Shown here piece after piece: positions 1-10,032 of a stretch of DNA of 56,933 bases. The position numbers and the translations under genes were made by a program. The notes beneath the pieces were generated by a model. The model saw only the letters and a program-made list of their open reading frames with translations. It made no database searches and was not told the origin of the DNA. The DNA comes from Enterococcus viikkiensis. GTDB lineage: Bacteria; Bacillota; Bacilli; Lactobacillales; Enterococcaceae. Position 1 is the stretch's first letter; each line of letters opens with the position of its first letter. The stretch is from NCBI RefSeq assembly GCF_005405345.1, contig NZ_BJDW01000014.1:1-56933 (forward strand). Reading direction: 5' to 3'.

Positions 1-27
1 TCGAACACCTTTGGAAGTATTTTTGAG

Positions 28-123
28 TTACGTAAGTATTGATGATTTGTCTAACTTAATTTGACAATTAAGAATATATAAAGGATAAATGCTGGCAAAG
101 CTCATTCCAAAAATTTTACTCAT
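28..123 (-). pseudogene. DUF2200 protein, N-terminal remnant
   Basis: A 31-codon frame starts at ATG 123 behind an AGAAAGGA-type ribosome site and ends at TAA 28-30. Its first 17 residues, MSKIFGMSFASIYPLYI, look like the conserved start of DUF2200 proteins, which from memory are about 110-120 residues long. After that the match stops abruptly: the next residues (LNCQIKLDK) are unrelated and a stop follows. The break falls at a short inverted repeat (CTTAATT/AATTAAG, 55-72). I read this as a gene that lost its body by deletion or rearrangement. It lies just downstream of the malic enzyme gene on the same strand. A short unrelated ORF resembling DUF2200 by chance is less likely because start, ribosome site and motif coincide. 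Confidence 0.55.
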
Positions 124-194
124 TCAACGGATTCCTTTCTACCTAAAACTATAAAATCGACAACAAGTCTGTTTCAGCCGTACTACACCCTATT

Positions 195-1367
195 TTACGA
201 ACGAGTAACGCCATCTTTTCTGGCAGCTGCTGCGACTTTCATCGTAATCAAATCAACGACATTTTCCTCAAAAGCGGATGGGATAATGTAGGTCGAACTT
301 AATTCCGAATACGGAATCGAATCGGCGATCGCGTGGGCACAAGCTAGCTGCATACCCGGTGTGATCTTCTTCGCTTCGGCCGCGAAAGCGCCACGGAACA
401 AGCCAGGAAAAGCCAGGACATTATTGATTTGATTTGGGTAATCTGATCGGCCGGTACCGACTACGGCAGCACCGCCAGCTAATGCTTCATGATAACTGAT
501 TTCTGGTTCAGGATTCGCCATTGGAAAAACGATATTCCCTTCATTCATAGAGGCGATCATTTCTTTGGTCACTAAATTAGGGGCTGAAACACCAATAAAC
601 ACATCAGCACCGACAAAAGCTTCCACCATCGTCCCGTTGAAATCTTTTGGTGTGATCAATTCCAAGATTTCTTTTTCTACAAAAGTTGCGTTCGCCACCT
701 CTTGATTCAATGCGCCTTCTTTATTGAAGGCGATAATATTTTTGACACCAAGATCAACCAGCATATGAATGATTGCACTACCGGCAGCACCGGTTCCAGA
801 AATAACGACTTTTAACTCTTGCGGGTCTTTTTTGACTAATTTCAAAGCGTTAATCAGTGCGGCAGTAACCACCACTGCGGTGCCATGTTGATCGTCATGA
901 AAGACCGGAATATCCAATGCTTCAATCAATGCACGTTCGATTTCTACACAGCGCGGGGCGCTGATATCTTCGAGATTGATCCCACCAAAAGTCGGTGCAA
1001 TCGCTTTGACGATCTGGATAATTTCTTGTGGGTCCTTCGTGTCTAAACAAATCGGCACTGCATCAATGTCCGCAAATTCTTTAAATAGCAAGGCTTTCCC
1101 TTCCATTACAGGCAAAGCCGCTTCTGGTCCAATATCACCTAAACCCAACACCGCCGTACCATCTGTCACCACTGCAACACTATTCCCTTTCCAGGTATAC
1201 TCATAGGCTTTATTTTTATTCTCAGCAATTTTGCGACAAGGTTCCGCCACACCAGGTGTATAAGCCAATGAAAGATCCTCTTTGTTGTGAACTCTGGCTT
1301 TACTGGTTATTTCAATCTTACCGCGCCATTTTTCATGAGCGGTCAATGCTTCATCATAAATAGTCAT
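195..1367 (-). CDS. maeE: NAD(P)-dependent malic enzyme, short form
   Basis: This 390-residue cytoplasmic enzyme oxidatively decarboxylates malate to pyruvate and CO2. The length fits the short bacterial malic enzymes. Visible family blocks are AYTPGVAEP near residue 36, [22 protein letters not shown] (about 75-96) with the metal and substrate residues, HDDQHGTA near residue 157, and the Rossmann motif GTGAAGSA near residue 192. The start ATG lies inside the end of the fumarase gene (14 nt overlap), so the two are translationally linked and together take fumarate through malate to pyruvate. In enterococci maeE often sits with a malate transporter and MaeKR regulators; none is in this window. 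Cofactor preference cannot be read from the sequence. Confidence 0.9.
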   Translation of the reverse strand: MTIYDEALTAHEKWRGKIEITSKARVHNKEDLSLAYTPGVAEPCRKIAENKNKAYEYTWKGNSVAVVTDGTAVLGLGDIGPEAALPVMEGKALLFKEFADIDAVPICLDTKDPQEIIQIVKAIAPTFGGINLEDISAPRCVEIERALIEALDIPVFHDDQHGTAVVVTAALINALKLVKKDPQELKVVISGTGAAGSAIIHMLVDLGVKNIIAFNKEGALNQEVANATFVEKEILELITPKDFNGTMVEAFVGADVFIGVSAPNLVTKEMIASMNEGNIVFPMANPEPEISYHEALAGGAAVVGTGRSDYPNQINNVLAFPGLFRGAFAAEAKKITPGMQLACAHAIADSIPYSELSSTYIIPSAFEENVVDLITMKVAAAARKDGVTRS

Positions 1368-2736
1368 TTACTCTCTCTCCAATCATTTTCTCTGGTCTGA
1401 CCCACAGATCATATTCTTCTTCGGTAACATAGCCTAACGTCAACGCCGCATCTCTTAAGGTTGTCCCTTCGTTATAGGCTTTCTTAGCGATTTCAGCACC
1501 TTTGTCATAACCGATGTGACTGTTCAATGACGTAACTAGCATTAAAGACTGCTTCACTAATTCCGCCATCCGTGCTTTATTGACCCGCAGACCCTTCAAA
1601 CAATTCTCACTAAAAGACTGCAAAGCATCCGTCAATAAGCGAACACTTTGTAATAAATTAAAAGCGATCACAGGCAGATAGACATTTAATTCAAAATTAC
1701 CTTGAGATGCCGCGATTCCGATCACCGTGTCATTTCCCATCACTTGAACCGCCACCATTGCTAAAGCCTCACATTGCGTTGGATTGACTTTGCCAGGCAT
1801 GATCGAACTGCCGGGTTCATTGGCTGGAATTGTGATTTCCCCTAAGCCACTGCGAGGACCACTAGCCAACCAACGAATATCATTGGCCATCTTCATAGCA
1901 TTTGCCGCCAACGATTTTAATGCTCCGCTGACAAACACCACCGCATCCCGATTGGCTAAAGCATGAAATTTATTGGCTTCACTCATAAAATGAATCCCCG
2001 TCTCTTCCTTCAACGCATCAATAAACGCTGCTTCATAAGCCTTCGATGCATTTAAACCGGTTCCTACTGCCGTGCCGCCGATCGCCAACTGACGCAATTG
2101 TGATAAACTACTGATCAGCATAGTCTCATTGTGTTCTAAGGCGGCGCGCCAACCGCTGATCTCTTGCCCAAAAGTGATTGGCGTTGCATCCTGCAAATGG
2201 GTCCGACCAATCTTAATCACATCTTGGTTAACCTCTTCTAACTCTTCTAAAACTCCGATCATCTCATGAAGCGCTGGCAATAACTTTTTTTCGACTGCCA
2301 ATGTTCCCGCTAGATGAATCGCTGTTGGAAACACATCGTTGGAACTTTGTGACATATTCACATCGTCATTTGGGTGAACTGCTAAATCCTTTTCACTAGC
2401 TAGATGAGCCAGCACTTCGTTGGTATTCATATTGCTTTGGGTTCCACTGCCCGTTTGCCAAACCACTAAGGGGAACTCTTGCCAGCTCTCGCCTTTTAAC
2501 AATAAGTCAGCTGCTTCTTGAATCGCTAAGCTCTTTTCAGCCTCTAGTTTGCCCGTTCTCTGATTCGCAATCGCTGCCATTTTCTTTACCAAAACTAAGG
2601 CCTGTAGCAATTCTGGTGGCATTTTCTCTCCACCAATTTTAAAATTTTGACGACTTCGTTCAGTTTGCGCTCCCCACCACGCTTCTTTCGGCACTTCGAT
2701 TGGCCCCATTGAATCTCGTTCAGTTCGTGTCTCCAT
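1354..2736 (-). CDS. fumC: Class II fumarate hydratase
   Basis: The protein reversibly hydrates fumarate to malate as a cytoplasmic, iron-free homotetramer. The signature loop [11 protein letters not shown] lies near residues 307-317, and SGTQSNMN and [10 protein letters not shown] blocks of the fumarase/aspartase superfamily are present. I start at ATG 2736 (460 residues) because AGAGGAG sits just upstream; the longer frame would need a TTG at 2751 that contains this ribosome site. The TGTQSN-type and TPITFGQE segments favour fumarase over aspartase or argininosuccinate lyase. The 3' end overlaps maeE. Alone with malic enzyme and without other TCA genes, its role is probably malate/fumarate use rather than a full cycle. 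Confidence 0.92.
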   Translation of the reverse strand: METRTERDSMGPIEVPKEAWWGAQTERSRQNFKIGGEKMPPELLQALVLVKKMAAIANQRTGKLEAEKSLAIQEAADLLLKGESWQEFPLVVWQTGSGTQSNMNTNEVLAHLASEKDLAVHPNDDVNMSQSSNDVFPTAIHLAGTLAVEKKLLPALHEMIGVLEELEEVNQDVIKIGRTHLQDATPITFGQEISGWRAALEHNETMLISSLSQLRQLAIGGTAVGTGLNASKAYEAAFIDALKEETGIHFMSEANKFHALANRDAVVFVSGALKSLAANAMKMANDIRWLASGPRSGLGEITIPANEPGSSIMPGKVNPTQCEALAMVAVQVMGNDTVIGIAASQGNFELNVYLPVIAFNLLQSVRLLTDALQSFSENCLKGLRVNKARMAELVKQSLMLVTSLNSHIGYDKGAEIAKKAYNEGTTLRDAALTLGYVTEEEYDLWVRPEKMIGERVNDYL

Positions 2737-2799
2737 ATATGCTCCTCTCAATGTTCACTCATTGGTTCAATTATCCCTTATTTTTTGCTAGAAGGATAG

Positions 2800-2834
2800 A
2801 AAAAAAGGACAAAAATCCGTAGATTTTTGTCCTT
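2800..2834 (-). terminator. Intrinsic terminator after dtd
   Basis: A 13-bp stem (AAGGACAAAAATC with GATTTTTGTCCTT) around a 4-nt loop is followed on the minus strand by a run of seven or more T. It ends the rel-dtd transcript and separates it from fumC. Confidence 0.85.
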
Positions 2835-2840
2835 CGTTCG

Positions 2841-3287
2841 TTATTTATCCCGTGTGTCAAATAGAATCGTCACAGGGCCATCATTGACTAGCGCAACGTC
2901 CATATCGCCGCCAAATTCCCCAGTCTCCACCGTTAGCCCCGCCTCACGTAAGCCTTCATTGAAGTACTCATACAAAGGAATCGCCGTTTCTGGTCGCGCC
3001 GCTTTAATAAAACTTGGACGATTGCCTTTTTTAGTATCGGCATACAACGTAAACTGCGATACACTCAAGACGCTACCGCCGATGTCTTGCAACGACTGAT
3101 TCATTTTGCCTTCCGGATCTTCAAAGACCCGCAATAATGGAATTTTGCGAATCAAATAATCCGCGTCTGCTTGCGTGTCTTCTTCATGAATCCCCAGTAA
3201 GATCATAAAGCCCCGATCGATCTGACCAATCACTTGCTTATCAATGGTAACACTTGCTTGACTAACCCGTTGAATGACTGCTCGCAT
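2841..3287 (-). CDS. dtd: D-aminoacyl-tRNA deacylase
   Basis: Dtd hydrolyses D-amino acids (and glycine mischarged on tRNA-Ala) from tRNA. The 148-residue length is typical. It begins [13 protein letters not shown] as in the family, contains the catalytic-site motif SQFTLYA near residue 78, and the second active-site strand [11 protein letters not shown] near the C-terminus (the family motif is NxGP[VF]T). The start ATG is preceded by AGGAGG. It lies 35 nt after rel, the common Firmicute order rel-dtd, so it is very probably co-transcribed with rel and ends at the adjacent terminator. Confidence 0.95.
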   Translation of the reverse strand: MRAVIQRVSQASVTIDKQVIGQIDRGFMILLGIHEEDTQADADYLIRKIPLLRVFEDPEGKMNQSLQDIGGSVLSVSQFTLYADTKKGNRPSFIKAARPETAIPLYEYFNEGLREAGLTVETGEFGGDMDVALVNDGPVTILFDTRDK

Positions 3288-3322
3288 AAAAAACCTCCTG
3301 AAAATTTGTCTAGCTAGGCTGC

Positions 3323-5530
3323 TTAACCTTTGGTCCGCTTCACGCTGTAAACGTCGGGAACGGTTTTGATTTTATCGACGATAGAATACAAATGATTCAA
3401 ATTTTGGATTTTAAAGGTCAAATTAATGACTGCCAGCCGATCTTTGGTTGGCTTCGCTTCAACACTAACTAATTTTTTAGTCATGCCACTGACGATGTTC
3501 AAGACATCATTCAACAGTCCATCACGATTAAAACCATACACTTCTAAGTCGGCATTGTATTCTTGAACAGAATTCGTCGTGTCTTCCCACTCTACTTCGA
3601 TCAAGCGTTGTTGGATGTCTTTTTGCTTCGTAATATTTGGACAATCGGCCCGATGGATCGAAATGCCGCGGCCTTTAGTAATATAGCCGACAATGTCATC
3701 TCCGGGAACAGGATTGCAACAATGGCTGATGCGGATCAAAAGATTTTCGATCCCTTGAATCACAATGCCACCTTCATGCCGAACTTTGATTTTTTCTGGT
3801 TCTTTCGGACTATTCACCATTTCATCGACGGCGTCACGTTGCTTTTGCTTCATTTGTTCGCGGCGTTCTTTTTCCGTCAAACGATTGGCAAAAGTCAGCG
3901 CGCTAATCTCACCAAAACCAATTGCCGCATATAAATCTTCTTCACTATGAAAATTGATTTTGTCTAACACCTCAGACAGCTTGTCCTTCGTCAGCATTTC
4001 CTTCGGTAGGAAGCCTAGATCGTTGATACATTTCACCACCGCATCGTGGCCCTTTGTCACATTTTCATCACGATCCTGGGTTTTAAAGAAACGTTTGATT
4101 TTATTTTTGGCTTTGCTGGTCTTTACTAGATTCAACCAGTCTCGGCTGGGACCAAAGGAATTGGCTGAAGTCATGATCTCGATGATGTCGCCATTTTTTA
4201 ATTTATAATCCAGTTGCACCATTTTGCCGTTGACTTTTGCTCCAGTTGTTTTATTCCCAACATCGGTATGGATGCTGTACGCAAAATCTAACGGACCAGA
4301 GCCTTTCGGTAATTCGGTTACATCTCCTTTTGGTGTGAAGACGTAAACCTTATCACTGAAAATATCCCCTTTAACACTTTCCATAAATTCGGAAGCATCG
4401 TAGCTCTCATCTTGCAGCTCAATGATTTCCCGGAACCAATCCAATTGTCGATTGTCTTGCGTTTCCTCTGTCTTATCGGTCTTGCCTTCTTTATATGCCC
4501 AGTGAGCCGCAACCCCGAACTCAGCGATCTGATGCATTTCGTGGGTTCGAATTTGGACCTCAACCGGATTGCCGCTAGGGCCAATGATCGTCGTATGTAG
4601 CGACTGATACATATTCGCTTTCGGCATCGCAATATAATCTTTGAAACGCCCAGGCATTGGTTTCCATTTGGTATGGATTGCACCAAGCACTGCGTAACAA
4701 TCTTTGATGGAATCCACGATTACTCGAATCGCTAATAGGTCATAAATTTCATCGAATTGTTTTTTCTGATCGCGCATCTTGCGGTAAATCGAATAAATAT
4801 GTTTCGGGCGACCATAAATATCGCCTTCGATCCCTAACTCTTTCGTGGCTTCCTTGATCTCGTCCACCGCTTCGTCAACGAAACCTTCCCGCTCATCCCG
4901 TTTACTGCGCATCAAGTGAACGATCCGATAATATTGCTTTGGATTCAAGTAACGTAAGGCCGTATCTTCCAATTCCCACTTGATCCGGCTCATCCCTAAA
5001 CGATCAGCCAATGGTGCGTAAATTTCCAATGTTTCCCGTGCGATACGACGCTGTTTGTCATCACGTAAATATTTTAACGTCCGCATATTGTGCAAGCGGT
5101 CTGCTAGTTTGACCATAATTACCCGCAGGTCTTGCGCCATCGCCAACAACATTTTCCGATGGTTCTCTGCTAATTGTTCCTCATGGGATTTGTATTTGAT
5201 CTTCCCTAATTTGGTTACGCCGTCAACTAATGAAGCGACGTCTTCTCCAAATTCAACTTTTAAATCTTCTAACGTTACTGGCGTGTCTTCCACCACATCA
5301 TGCAAGAACCCGGTGGCAACTGTATGAGGGTCCATATGTAAGTCTGCCAAGATCCCGGCGACTTGAATCGGATGAATAATGTAAGGCTCGCCCGATTTAC
5401 GGACCTGAGGCTTATGGGCTTCATAAGCAAAGTCGTAAGCCTTTTGGACAAACGCCACGTGCTCTTTTCCCATGTAGGTACTGACCATCCTAATGACGTC
5501 AGGACCAGTCAATTCAACTTCTTTTGCCAT
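3323..5530 (-). CDS. relA: Bifunctional (p)ppGpp synthetase/hydrolase Rel
   Basis: This 735-residue cytoplasmic enzyme makes and degrades the alarmones ppGpp/pppGpp in the stringent response. Domain order is visible: an HD hydrolase domain with H53 and the intact H77-D78 pair in HDVVEDT; a synthetase domain with [11 protein letters not shown]; a TGS domain ([17 protein letters not shown]) near residue 395; and a C-terminal zinc-finger/ACT region ([14 protein letters not shown], then the ACT fold). The intact HD residues indicate a bifunctional Rel rather than a hydrolase-dead RelA. The start is ATG 5530 behind GGGGGAA. A good sigma-A promoter lies in the 97-nt gap upstream, so it can be expressed apart from rsmE. 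Confidence 0.96.
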   Translation of the reverse strand: MAKEVELTGPDVIRMVSTYMGKEHVAFVQKAYDFAYEAHKPQVRKSGEPYIIHPIQVAGILADLHMDPHTVATGFLHDVVEDTPVTLEDLKVEFGEDVASLVDGVTKLGKIKYKSHEEQLAENHRKMLLAMAQDLRVIMVKLADRLHNMRTLKYLRDDKQRRIARETLEIYAPLADRLGMSRIKWELEDTALRYLNPKQYYRIVHLMRSKRDEREGFVDEAVDEIKEATKELGIEGDIYGRPKHIYSIYRKMRDQKKQFDEIYDLLAIRVIVDSIKDCYAVLGAIHTKWKPMPGRFKDYIAMPKANMYQSLHTTIIGPSGNPVEVQIRTHEMHQIAEFGVAAHWAYKEGKTDKTEETQDNRQLDWFREIIELQDESYDASEFMESVKGDIFSDKVYVFTPKGDVTELPKGSGPLDFAYSIHTDVGNKTTGAKVNGKMVQLDYKLKNGDIIEIMTSANSFGPSRDWLNLVKTSKAKNKIKRFFKTQDRDENVTKGHDAVVKCINDLGFLPKEMLTKDKLSEVLDKINFHSEEDLYAAIGFGEISALTFANRLTEKERREQMKQKQRDAVDEMVNSPKEPEKIKVRHEGGIVIQGIENLLIRISHCCNPVPGDDIVGYITKGRGISIHRADCPNITKQKDIQQRLIEVEWEDTTNSVQEYNADLEVYGFNRDGLLNDVLNIVSGMTKKLVSVEAKPTKDRLAVINLTFKIQNLNHLYSIVDKIKTVPDVYSVKRTKG

Positions 5531-5593
5531 GTGACGTTCCCCCTTTAATTAATAAGAAGCAGACTGCTACTCTTTCTGAAAATGATTGTACTT

Positions 5594-5622
5594 ATTATAC
5601 AAACTCTAGTGGTCTTTTTCAA
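5594..5622 (-). promoter_or_regulatory. Sigma-A promoter of rel-dtd
   Basis: Read on the minus strand, TTGAAA (5622-5617) is followed after exactly 17 nt by a perfect TATAAT (5599-5594). The predicted start is about 55 nt ahead of the Rel start codon. No terminator lies between rsmE and this promoter, so read-through from the upstream operon is also possible. Confidence 0.8.
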
Positions 5623-5627
5623 TTAAA

Positions 5628-6371
5628 TCAGTGCTGCAGCTCATAATAGAAACTAGCGGCACTCAAAAAATAAAGTGGTGCCGTCTCTGTCCGCAAAATG
5701 CGTGGACCTAAACCGCATAATTTTGCTCCCGCCCCTTGAAAAAGCGCGATCTCTTTCGGTGTCAGACCACCCTCTGGCCCAAAGACGACCAGTAATTTTT
5801 GACCGGCTCTTAATTGCTGGAAAGTTTGAACTAATTGAGCTTGCTCCCCTTGCTTCGCGGATTCTTCATAGGCGATCAAGACTGCATCATAGTCAGAAAA
5901 ACGAGCGACTAATTCTTTTTCCGAAGCAAATTCAACAGTCGGTAATGCTTGGCGGTGGGATTGCTCTGCCGCTTCTTGGGCGATCTTATTTAAACGCTGC
6001 TGTTTTTTTTGCTGCTTCTTGGCATCCCACTTCGCTACCGAGCTTTCACTAGGAAAAGCAATAAACTGATGTGCCCCTAATTCCGTCCCTTTTTGAACGA
6101 CCAGCTCCAGCTTCTCCCCTTTTGGAAAGCCGCTGGCAATGGTGATAGCAATCGGCAATTCTCGTTGCCAACTTTCCTTTTCCACCTCGGCTAGCACGAC
6201 TTTCTCACTGTCAATCTCGATGATTTTCGCTTTAATCGCCGTTTGATCCGTAAACACGAGAAACACTTCATCATCGACACCCATCCGCATTACTCGTGCC
6301 ATATGATGATGCGCTTCACCACTAAGTTCTACCGTTGGTTGGTAGGCTTGATCAATAAAATAGCGCTGCAT
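5628..6371 (-). CDS. rsmE: 16S rRNA m3U1498 methyltransferase
   Basis: RsmE methylates N3 of U1498 in 16S rRNA using SAM. The 247-residue protein opens with MQRYFIDQ and HHHMARVMRM, the usual PUA-like N-terminal part, and carries the SPOUT-fold knot motifs GPEGGLTPKEI near residue 197 and LGPRILRTETA near residue 222. The start is ATG 6371; the longer frame would run 40 codons into prmA and lacks family similarity. It begins one nucleotide after the prmA stop, showing tight operon coupling. The prmA-rsmE-rel order is common in Firmicutes. Confidence 0.94.
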   Translation of the reverse strand: MQRYFIDQAYQPTVELSGEAHHHMARVMRMGVDDEVFLVFTDQTAIKAKIIEIDSEKVVLAEVEKESWQRELPIAITIASGFPKGEKLELVVQKGTELGAHQFIAFPSESSVAKWDAKKQQKKQQRLNKIAQEAAEQSHRQALPTVEFASEKELVARFSDYDAVLIAYEESAKQGEQAQLVQTFQQLRAGQKLLVVFGPEGGLTPKEIALFQGAGAKLCGLGPRILRTETAPLYFLSAASFYYELQH

Positions 6372-6372
6372 C

Positions 6373-7320
6373 TTAGTCTTCCTCTGGCTTCTGTAAAATA
6401 ATTGCGAACCAATCTTTTTGTTGGAAGATGCGATCCACTTCAAACCCTTGGGCGTACATAGCTTCCAGTACCATATCTTTTTTATCTTCAATGATGCCTG
6501 AAACGATCAATTTTCCGTCCGCTTTCAACAAGCGCCACGCATCTTCGATCATCAACACGATGATATCCGCCAAAATATTCGCCACGATCACATCGGCTTC
6601 TTGCTCCACACCAACCAGCAAATCATTGGCCGATACATGAATGTTTTCGGTATGAGCATTCAAGTCGACATTTTCCTGTGCGGAACGAACCGCCACCTCG
6701 TCTAAATCATAGGCATGAATCTCCTTTGCCCCATAAAGGGAGCTGGCGATACTCAAAACGCCTGAGCCCGTGCCAACATCCAAAACAGTTTCGCCACCAC
6801 GCAAAACAGTTTCCAACGCTTGCAGGGTTAGGTTGGTTGTTGGGTGTGTCCCCGTTCCAAAAGCCATGCCGGGATCTAAGGTAATAATTTTTTCATCGTC
6901 ATGCTGTGCTTCATATTTCTCCCAGCTAGGCACAATCGTCAAATAACGAGTCACACGAACAGGGTGATAGTATTTTTTCCACGCAGTCGCCCAGTCGCTC
7001 TCTTCTACTTCGCTGACTTCCACCAGATTTTTTCCGATATTCAACCCGAATTCTGGCAACTTAGCAATATTGTCTTTGATGAAAGGCAAAATTTCCGGTA
7101 AAAAAATCGTTTCAGGAAAATAAGCCTTAACGATAGCTCCTTCAGCTAAGCTAGAAAACGTTTCTTTATCAACCAATTCACCATATTGATCCTCTTGATA
7201 ATTCTCAAAGTCTAGCGCGTCTTCAATCGCGACTCCTGAAGCCCCCGCCTCCATCAAAATATTCGAGACAGCTTCTACCGCCTCGCTTTCCGTTGTTACT
7301 TTTACTTCATTCCATTTCAT
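6373..7320 (-). CDS. prmA: Ribosomal protein L11 methyltransferase
   Basis: PrmA trimethylates ribosomal protein L11 with SAM. The 315-residue length is usual. The N-terminal substrate-binding region (VEDALDFENY type) precedes a class I methyltransferase domain with motif I LDVGTGSGVLSIAS near residues 178-191, DPGMAFGTGTHPTT just before it (the PrmA hallmark), and the motif NILADII near residue 248. The gene starts 14 nt after the DUF3013 gene and abuts rsmE, so it lies mid-operon. Confidence 0.95.
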   Translation of the reverse strand: MKWNEVKVTTESEAVEAVSNILMEAGASGVAIEDALDFENYQEDQYGELVDKETFSSLAEGAIVKAYFPETIFLPEILPFIKDNIAKLPEFGLNIGKNLVEVSEVEESDWATAWKKYYHPVRVTRYLTIVPSWEKYEAQHDDEKIITLDPGMAFGTGTHPTTNLTLQALETVLRGGETVLDVGTGSGVLSIASSLYGAKEIHAYDLDEVAVRSAQENVDLNAHTENIHVSANDLLVGVEQEADVIVANILADIIVLMIEDAWRLLKADGKLIVSGIIEDKKDMVLEAMYAQGFEVDRIFQQKDWFAIILQKPEED

Positions 7321-7334
7321 AATATTCGCCCCTT

Positions 7335-7811
7335 TTAATAACTTGGATAGGATAGATAGCTACTGTCACTTGGTTTAATGGATGCTTGAAAGATTGCATC
7401 GTCCCAATTCATTTCAAAAACGGCTTCGTCGCTGTCATCTGCGAGAAAATCTAATAAATCGCTTTGCCCGTCATCGATTACATCTTTCAAGTAATCCACG
7501 ACTGCCGTCAGTTCATTTTTCTTCATCCCTTTTTTACCTTCATAAGGAATCACTGCCAAATAATCGTCAGCATCGTACTTCGATTTGTCCGGATCAACCA
7601 ATAAAATCGCATCCTCAAATTCAATGATCTCTTCTTCAGAAGCCACACCATCCGCGTCATCAATTTCAATCTGCCCTTTATTTTCGCCATAAATCAGAAA
7701 CGCGATCTCAAAGCTGTGATTGCGGGTATCCCAATCCAATGCCAATTCATAATCCGGAATTTTTTTGTTTAAATAATTATCTAAATACGTAACCATAGTC
7801 TCTTTCGCCAT
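7335..7811 (-). CDS. DUF3013 family protein
   Basis: A 158-residue, very acidic, apparently cytoplasmic protein with no cysteine, no signal peptide and no membrane segment. The sequence (YLDNYLNKKIPDYELALDWD near the start; VVDYLKDVIDDG in the middle) matches my recollection of the DUF3013 family of Lactobacillales, whose function is unknown. I start at ATG 7811, behind GGAGG with suitable spacing; the upstream ATG 7826 contains that ribosome site. It sits between mpg (2-nt gap) and prmA (14-nt gap). Constant association with prmA would suggest a translation-linked role, but that is inference. Confidence 0.8.
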   Translation of the reverse strand: MAKETMVTYLDNYLNKKIPDYELALDWDTRNHSFEIAFLIYGENKGQIEIDDADGVASEEEIIEFEDAILLVDPDKSKYDADDYLAVIPYEGKKGMKKNELTAVVDYLKDVIDDGQSDLLDFLADDSDEAVFEMNWDDAIFQASIKPSDSSYLSYPSY

Positions 7812-7813
7812 AC

Positions 7814-8440
7814 TTATTTCCTCCATCCATTATTCTCTTCTATTAAAGTTTTACGTTGATTCGTTATGTAAGGATTGCCATGAACAACAAATCGTAACGG
7901 CCGCTCAGTCCAAATCCCTTTATTCGGAATACCGATACGAGGCAGCGCATCGATTGTTTTCGGTACCCGTCGTTTTTGGGGAACAAGATGCAAAGAGCTA
8001 GAAAAAATCGACTCACCATACAATTTTCGGCTAATACCTAGAGCCTCAACTAATTTTCCCGGTCCATCCGAAAGTACCGCCCCACTTCGACCATGACGAT
8101 TGACGATCATCACTTCGATACCGTCCACCGGTTCAATCCCTCGGATCATTACTCCTTGCGGCACCCCTTCAGGCTGTGTGATCATATTCAAAATCAAATG
8201 GGTATGCATCGTGTATAAATAAATTGTACCCGGCTTTTCGTACATCGCCCGAACACGTGGTGTATTCCGCATTCCATAGCTATGCGCAGCCAAATCATCC
8301 GGTCCCAAATACGCTTCACAGTCAACGATATAGCCGCCCAATTTCCCTTCAGGCGTCTCATGCTCCAAGTACATCCCTAATAAATATTTCGCAATATTTT
8401 CAGTCGTTTCACGATTAAAAAAATCAATTACCTGCTCCAT
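7814..8440 (-). CDS. mpg: DNA-3-methyladenine glycosylase (AAG/MPG type)
   Basis: This base-excision repair enzyme removes alkylated purines such as 3-methyladenine and hypoxanthine. The 208-residue protein has the AAG fold landmarks: FFNRETTENIAKYLLG at the start, YIVDCEAYLGPDDLAAHSYG with the catalytic Glu, TPRVRAMYEKPGTIYLY, and the late block GPGKLVEALGIS. I choose ATG 8440 because AGAAGGTGAG lies just upstream; ATG 8458 upstream of it is less well placed. It is the first gene of the leftward operon and is divergent from rarA. Confidence 0.92.
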   Translation of the reverse strand: MEQVIDFFNRETTENIAKYLLGMYLEHETPEGKLGGYIVDCEAYLGPDDLAAHSYGMRNTPRVRAMYEKPGTIYLYTMHTHLILNMITQPEGVPQGVMIRGIEPVDGIEVMIVNRHGRSGAVLSDGPGKLVEALGISRKLYGESIFSSSLHLVPQKRRVPKTIDALPRIGIPNKGIWTERPLRFVVHGNPYITNQRKTLIEENNGWRK

Positions 8441-8527
8441 TTTTCTCACCTTCTCCATGATACACAATAATCCAAATACTCGCTACGCCCAACAACCCAA
8501 AACCCAGCAAACATAAGCAAAAAATGC

Positions 8528-8578
8528 TATAATGAGAACATACATTTGCTAATTTTACTCCTTGCTTTAGCAAATTAG
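8528..8578 (+). promoter_or_regulatory. rarA promoter and leader hairpin
   Basis: An extended -10, TGCTATAAT (TATAAT at 8528-8533), faces rarA without a clear -35. Transcription from here gives a leader of about 170 nt. A hairpin with arms TTTGCTAA/TTAGCAAA follows the start. The rest of the mpg-rarA gap (8441-8712) holds nothing else I can name. Confidence 0.5.
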
Positions 8579-8712
8579 CCGAATGAGAACTAGCACTAAT
8601 CAAAATTGATAAAAGCTGATTTTCTTCAGCACATCGCTGAATTCACCTGTCATCGATCATACCTTATCGAAGGACTCTTTACTCCCTTTATTAAATTTCA
8701 AGGAGGTTTCTT

Positions 8713-9990
8713 ATGCAACAACCTTTAGCTTATCGCATGCGCCCCCGCAACTTAGATGAAGTTGTCGGGCAGCAGCAATTAGTCGGCGAAGGCAAGATTA
8801 TTCGCCGAATGGTGGAGGCGCGAATGCTTTCATCGATGATTTTATATGGCCCTCCCGGCACTGGGAAAACTAGCATCGCTAGCGCCATCGCCGGCTCTAC
8901 CAACTACGCCTTTCGAATGTTGAACGCCGCCACTGACACAAAAAAAGACTTACAGATCGTTGCCGAAGAAGCCAAGATGAGCGGTACGGTTATTTTATTA
9001 TTGGATGAAGTCCATCGGCTAGATAAAACCAAACAGGATTTTCTATTGCCTCATTTAGAAAGTGGCCGAATTATTATGATCGGCGCTACTACTGAAAATC
9101 CATACATCACCATCAATCCCGCTATTCGCAGTCGAACTCAAATTTTTGAAGTCAAGCCTTTAGACGAAGCTGATATTATTACAGCAGTCAAGTCAGCCTT
9201 GACTGATAAAGAACGCGGTCTTGGAGGATATCCGGTTAAAATAGATGAAGAAGCGTTGAGGCATTTGGCGCGGGCCACCAACGGGGATTTACGCAGCTCT
9301 TTAAACGGCTTAGAACTAGCGACTAAATCTACGCCAAAAGATGCGGAAGGAAACATTCATTTGACCCTTCCCATCATCGAAGAATGTGTGCAACGAAAAG
9401 CACTGACCCACGACAAAGACGGCGATGCTCACTACGATGTGATCTCCGCCTTTCAAAAATCGGTCCGAGGCAGCGATGTCAATGCTGCGCTACATTATTT
9501 AGGCAGACTAGTCGAAGCCGGTGATCTACCGATTATTTGTCGACGCTTGATGGTGATGGGCTATGAAGACATCGGCCTAGCCAATCCAGCCGCCGCTGCT
9601 CGCACAGTTCAAGCCGTGCAAGCCGCTGAAAAATTAGGCTTTCCCGAAGCGCGGATTCCTTTGGCCGACGCAGTGGTGGATCTTTGCCTTTCACCTAAAT
9701 CAAACTCGGCTTATCTAGCCTTAGATGCGGCGATCGCTGATATCCGTCTTGGCAATGCCGGCGAAGTGCCCGATCATTTACGAGACAGTCATTATAAAGG
9801 TGCAAAAGAGTTACAACGGGGAATTGGCTACCAATATCCCCATAGCTTTGAAAATGCGTGGGTGGATCAGCAATACTTACCTGACAAAATCAAAGATGCT
9901 CATTACTACGAGCCTAAAGCGACTGGCAAATACGAACAAGCGCTTGGTCAGCAATACCAACGGATCGAAGAATGGAAAAAGAAAAAATAA
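8713..9990 (+). CDS. rarA: Replication-associated recombination ATPase RarA/MgsA
   Basis: RarA is a clamp-loader-like AAA+ ATPase acting at stalled replication forks. The 425-residue length is normal. It begins QPLAYRMRPRNLDEVVGQQ, has Walker A GPPGTGKTS at residues 46-54, Walker B LLLDEVHR near residue 95, sensor 1 IGATTENP near residue 118, and the C-terminal tetramerisation region (MMVMGYEDIGLANP type, here LMVMGYEDIGLAN near residue 280). ATG 8713 follows AAGGAGG. It is monocistronic and shares a hairpin terminator with the convergent MFS gene. In B. subtilis the rarA homologue is near the 6S-1 RNA gene; here a 6S-like RNA lies about 5.8 kb downstream. Confidence 0.95.
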   Translation: MQQPLAYRMRPRNLDEVVGQQQLVGEGKIIRRMVEARMLSSMILYGPPGTGKTSIASAIAGSTNYAFRMLNAATDTKKDLQIVAEEAKMSGTVILLLDEVHRLDKTKQDFLLPHLESGRIIMIGATTENPYITINPAIRSRTQIFEVKPLDEADIITAVKSALTDKERGLGGYPVKIDEEALRHLARATNGDLRSSLNGLELATKSTPKDAEGNIHLTLPIIEECVQRKALTHDKDGDAHYDVISAFQKSVRGSDVNAALHYLGRLVEAGDLPIICRRLMVMGYEDIGLANPAAAARTVQAVQAAEKLGFPEARIPLADAVVDLCLSPKSNSAYLALDAAIADIRLGNAGEVPDHLRDSHYKGAKELQRGIGYQYPHSFENAWVDQQYLPDKIKDAHYYEPKATGKYEQALGQQYQRIEEWKKKK

Positions 9991-10032
9991 AATGACCTTC
10001 AAGGTTAGAGGAATCTAACTTTGAGGGTCATT
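9991..10032. terminator. Bidirectional terminator rarA / MFS
   Basis: A 19-bp stem with two wobble pairs (9991-10009 with 10014-10032) separates the convergent genes. On the minus strand it is followed by a T-rich tract inside the end of rarA. The last codons and the stop of the MFS gene lie within the stem. Confidence 0.8.

Noticed and set aside
4318-4686. 122-codon frame inside rel
   Set aside because: It is a shifted reading of the rel coding region on the same strand; rel itself is intact.
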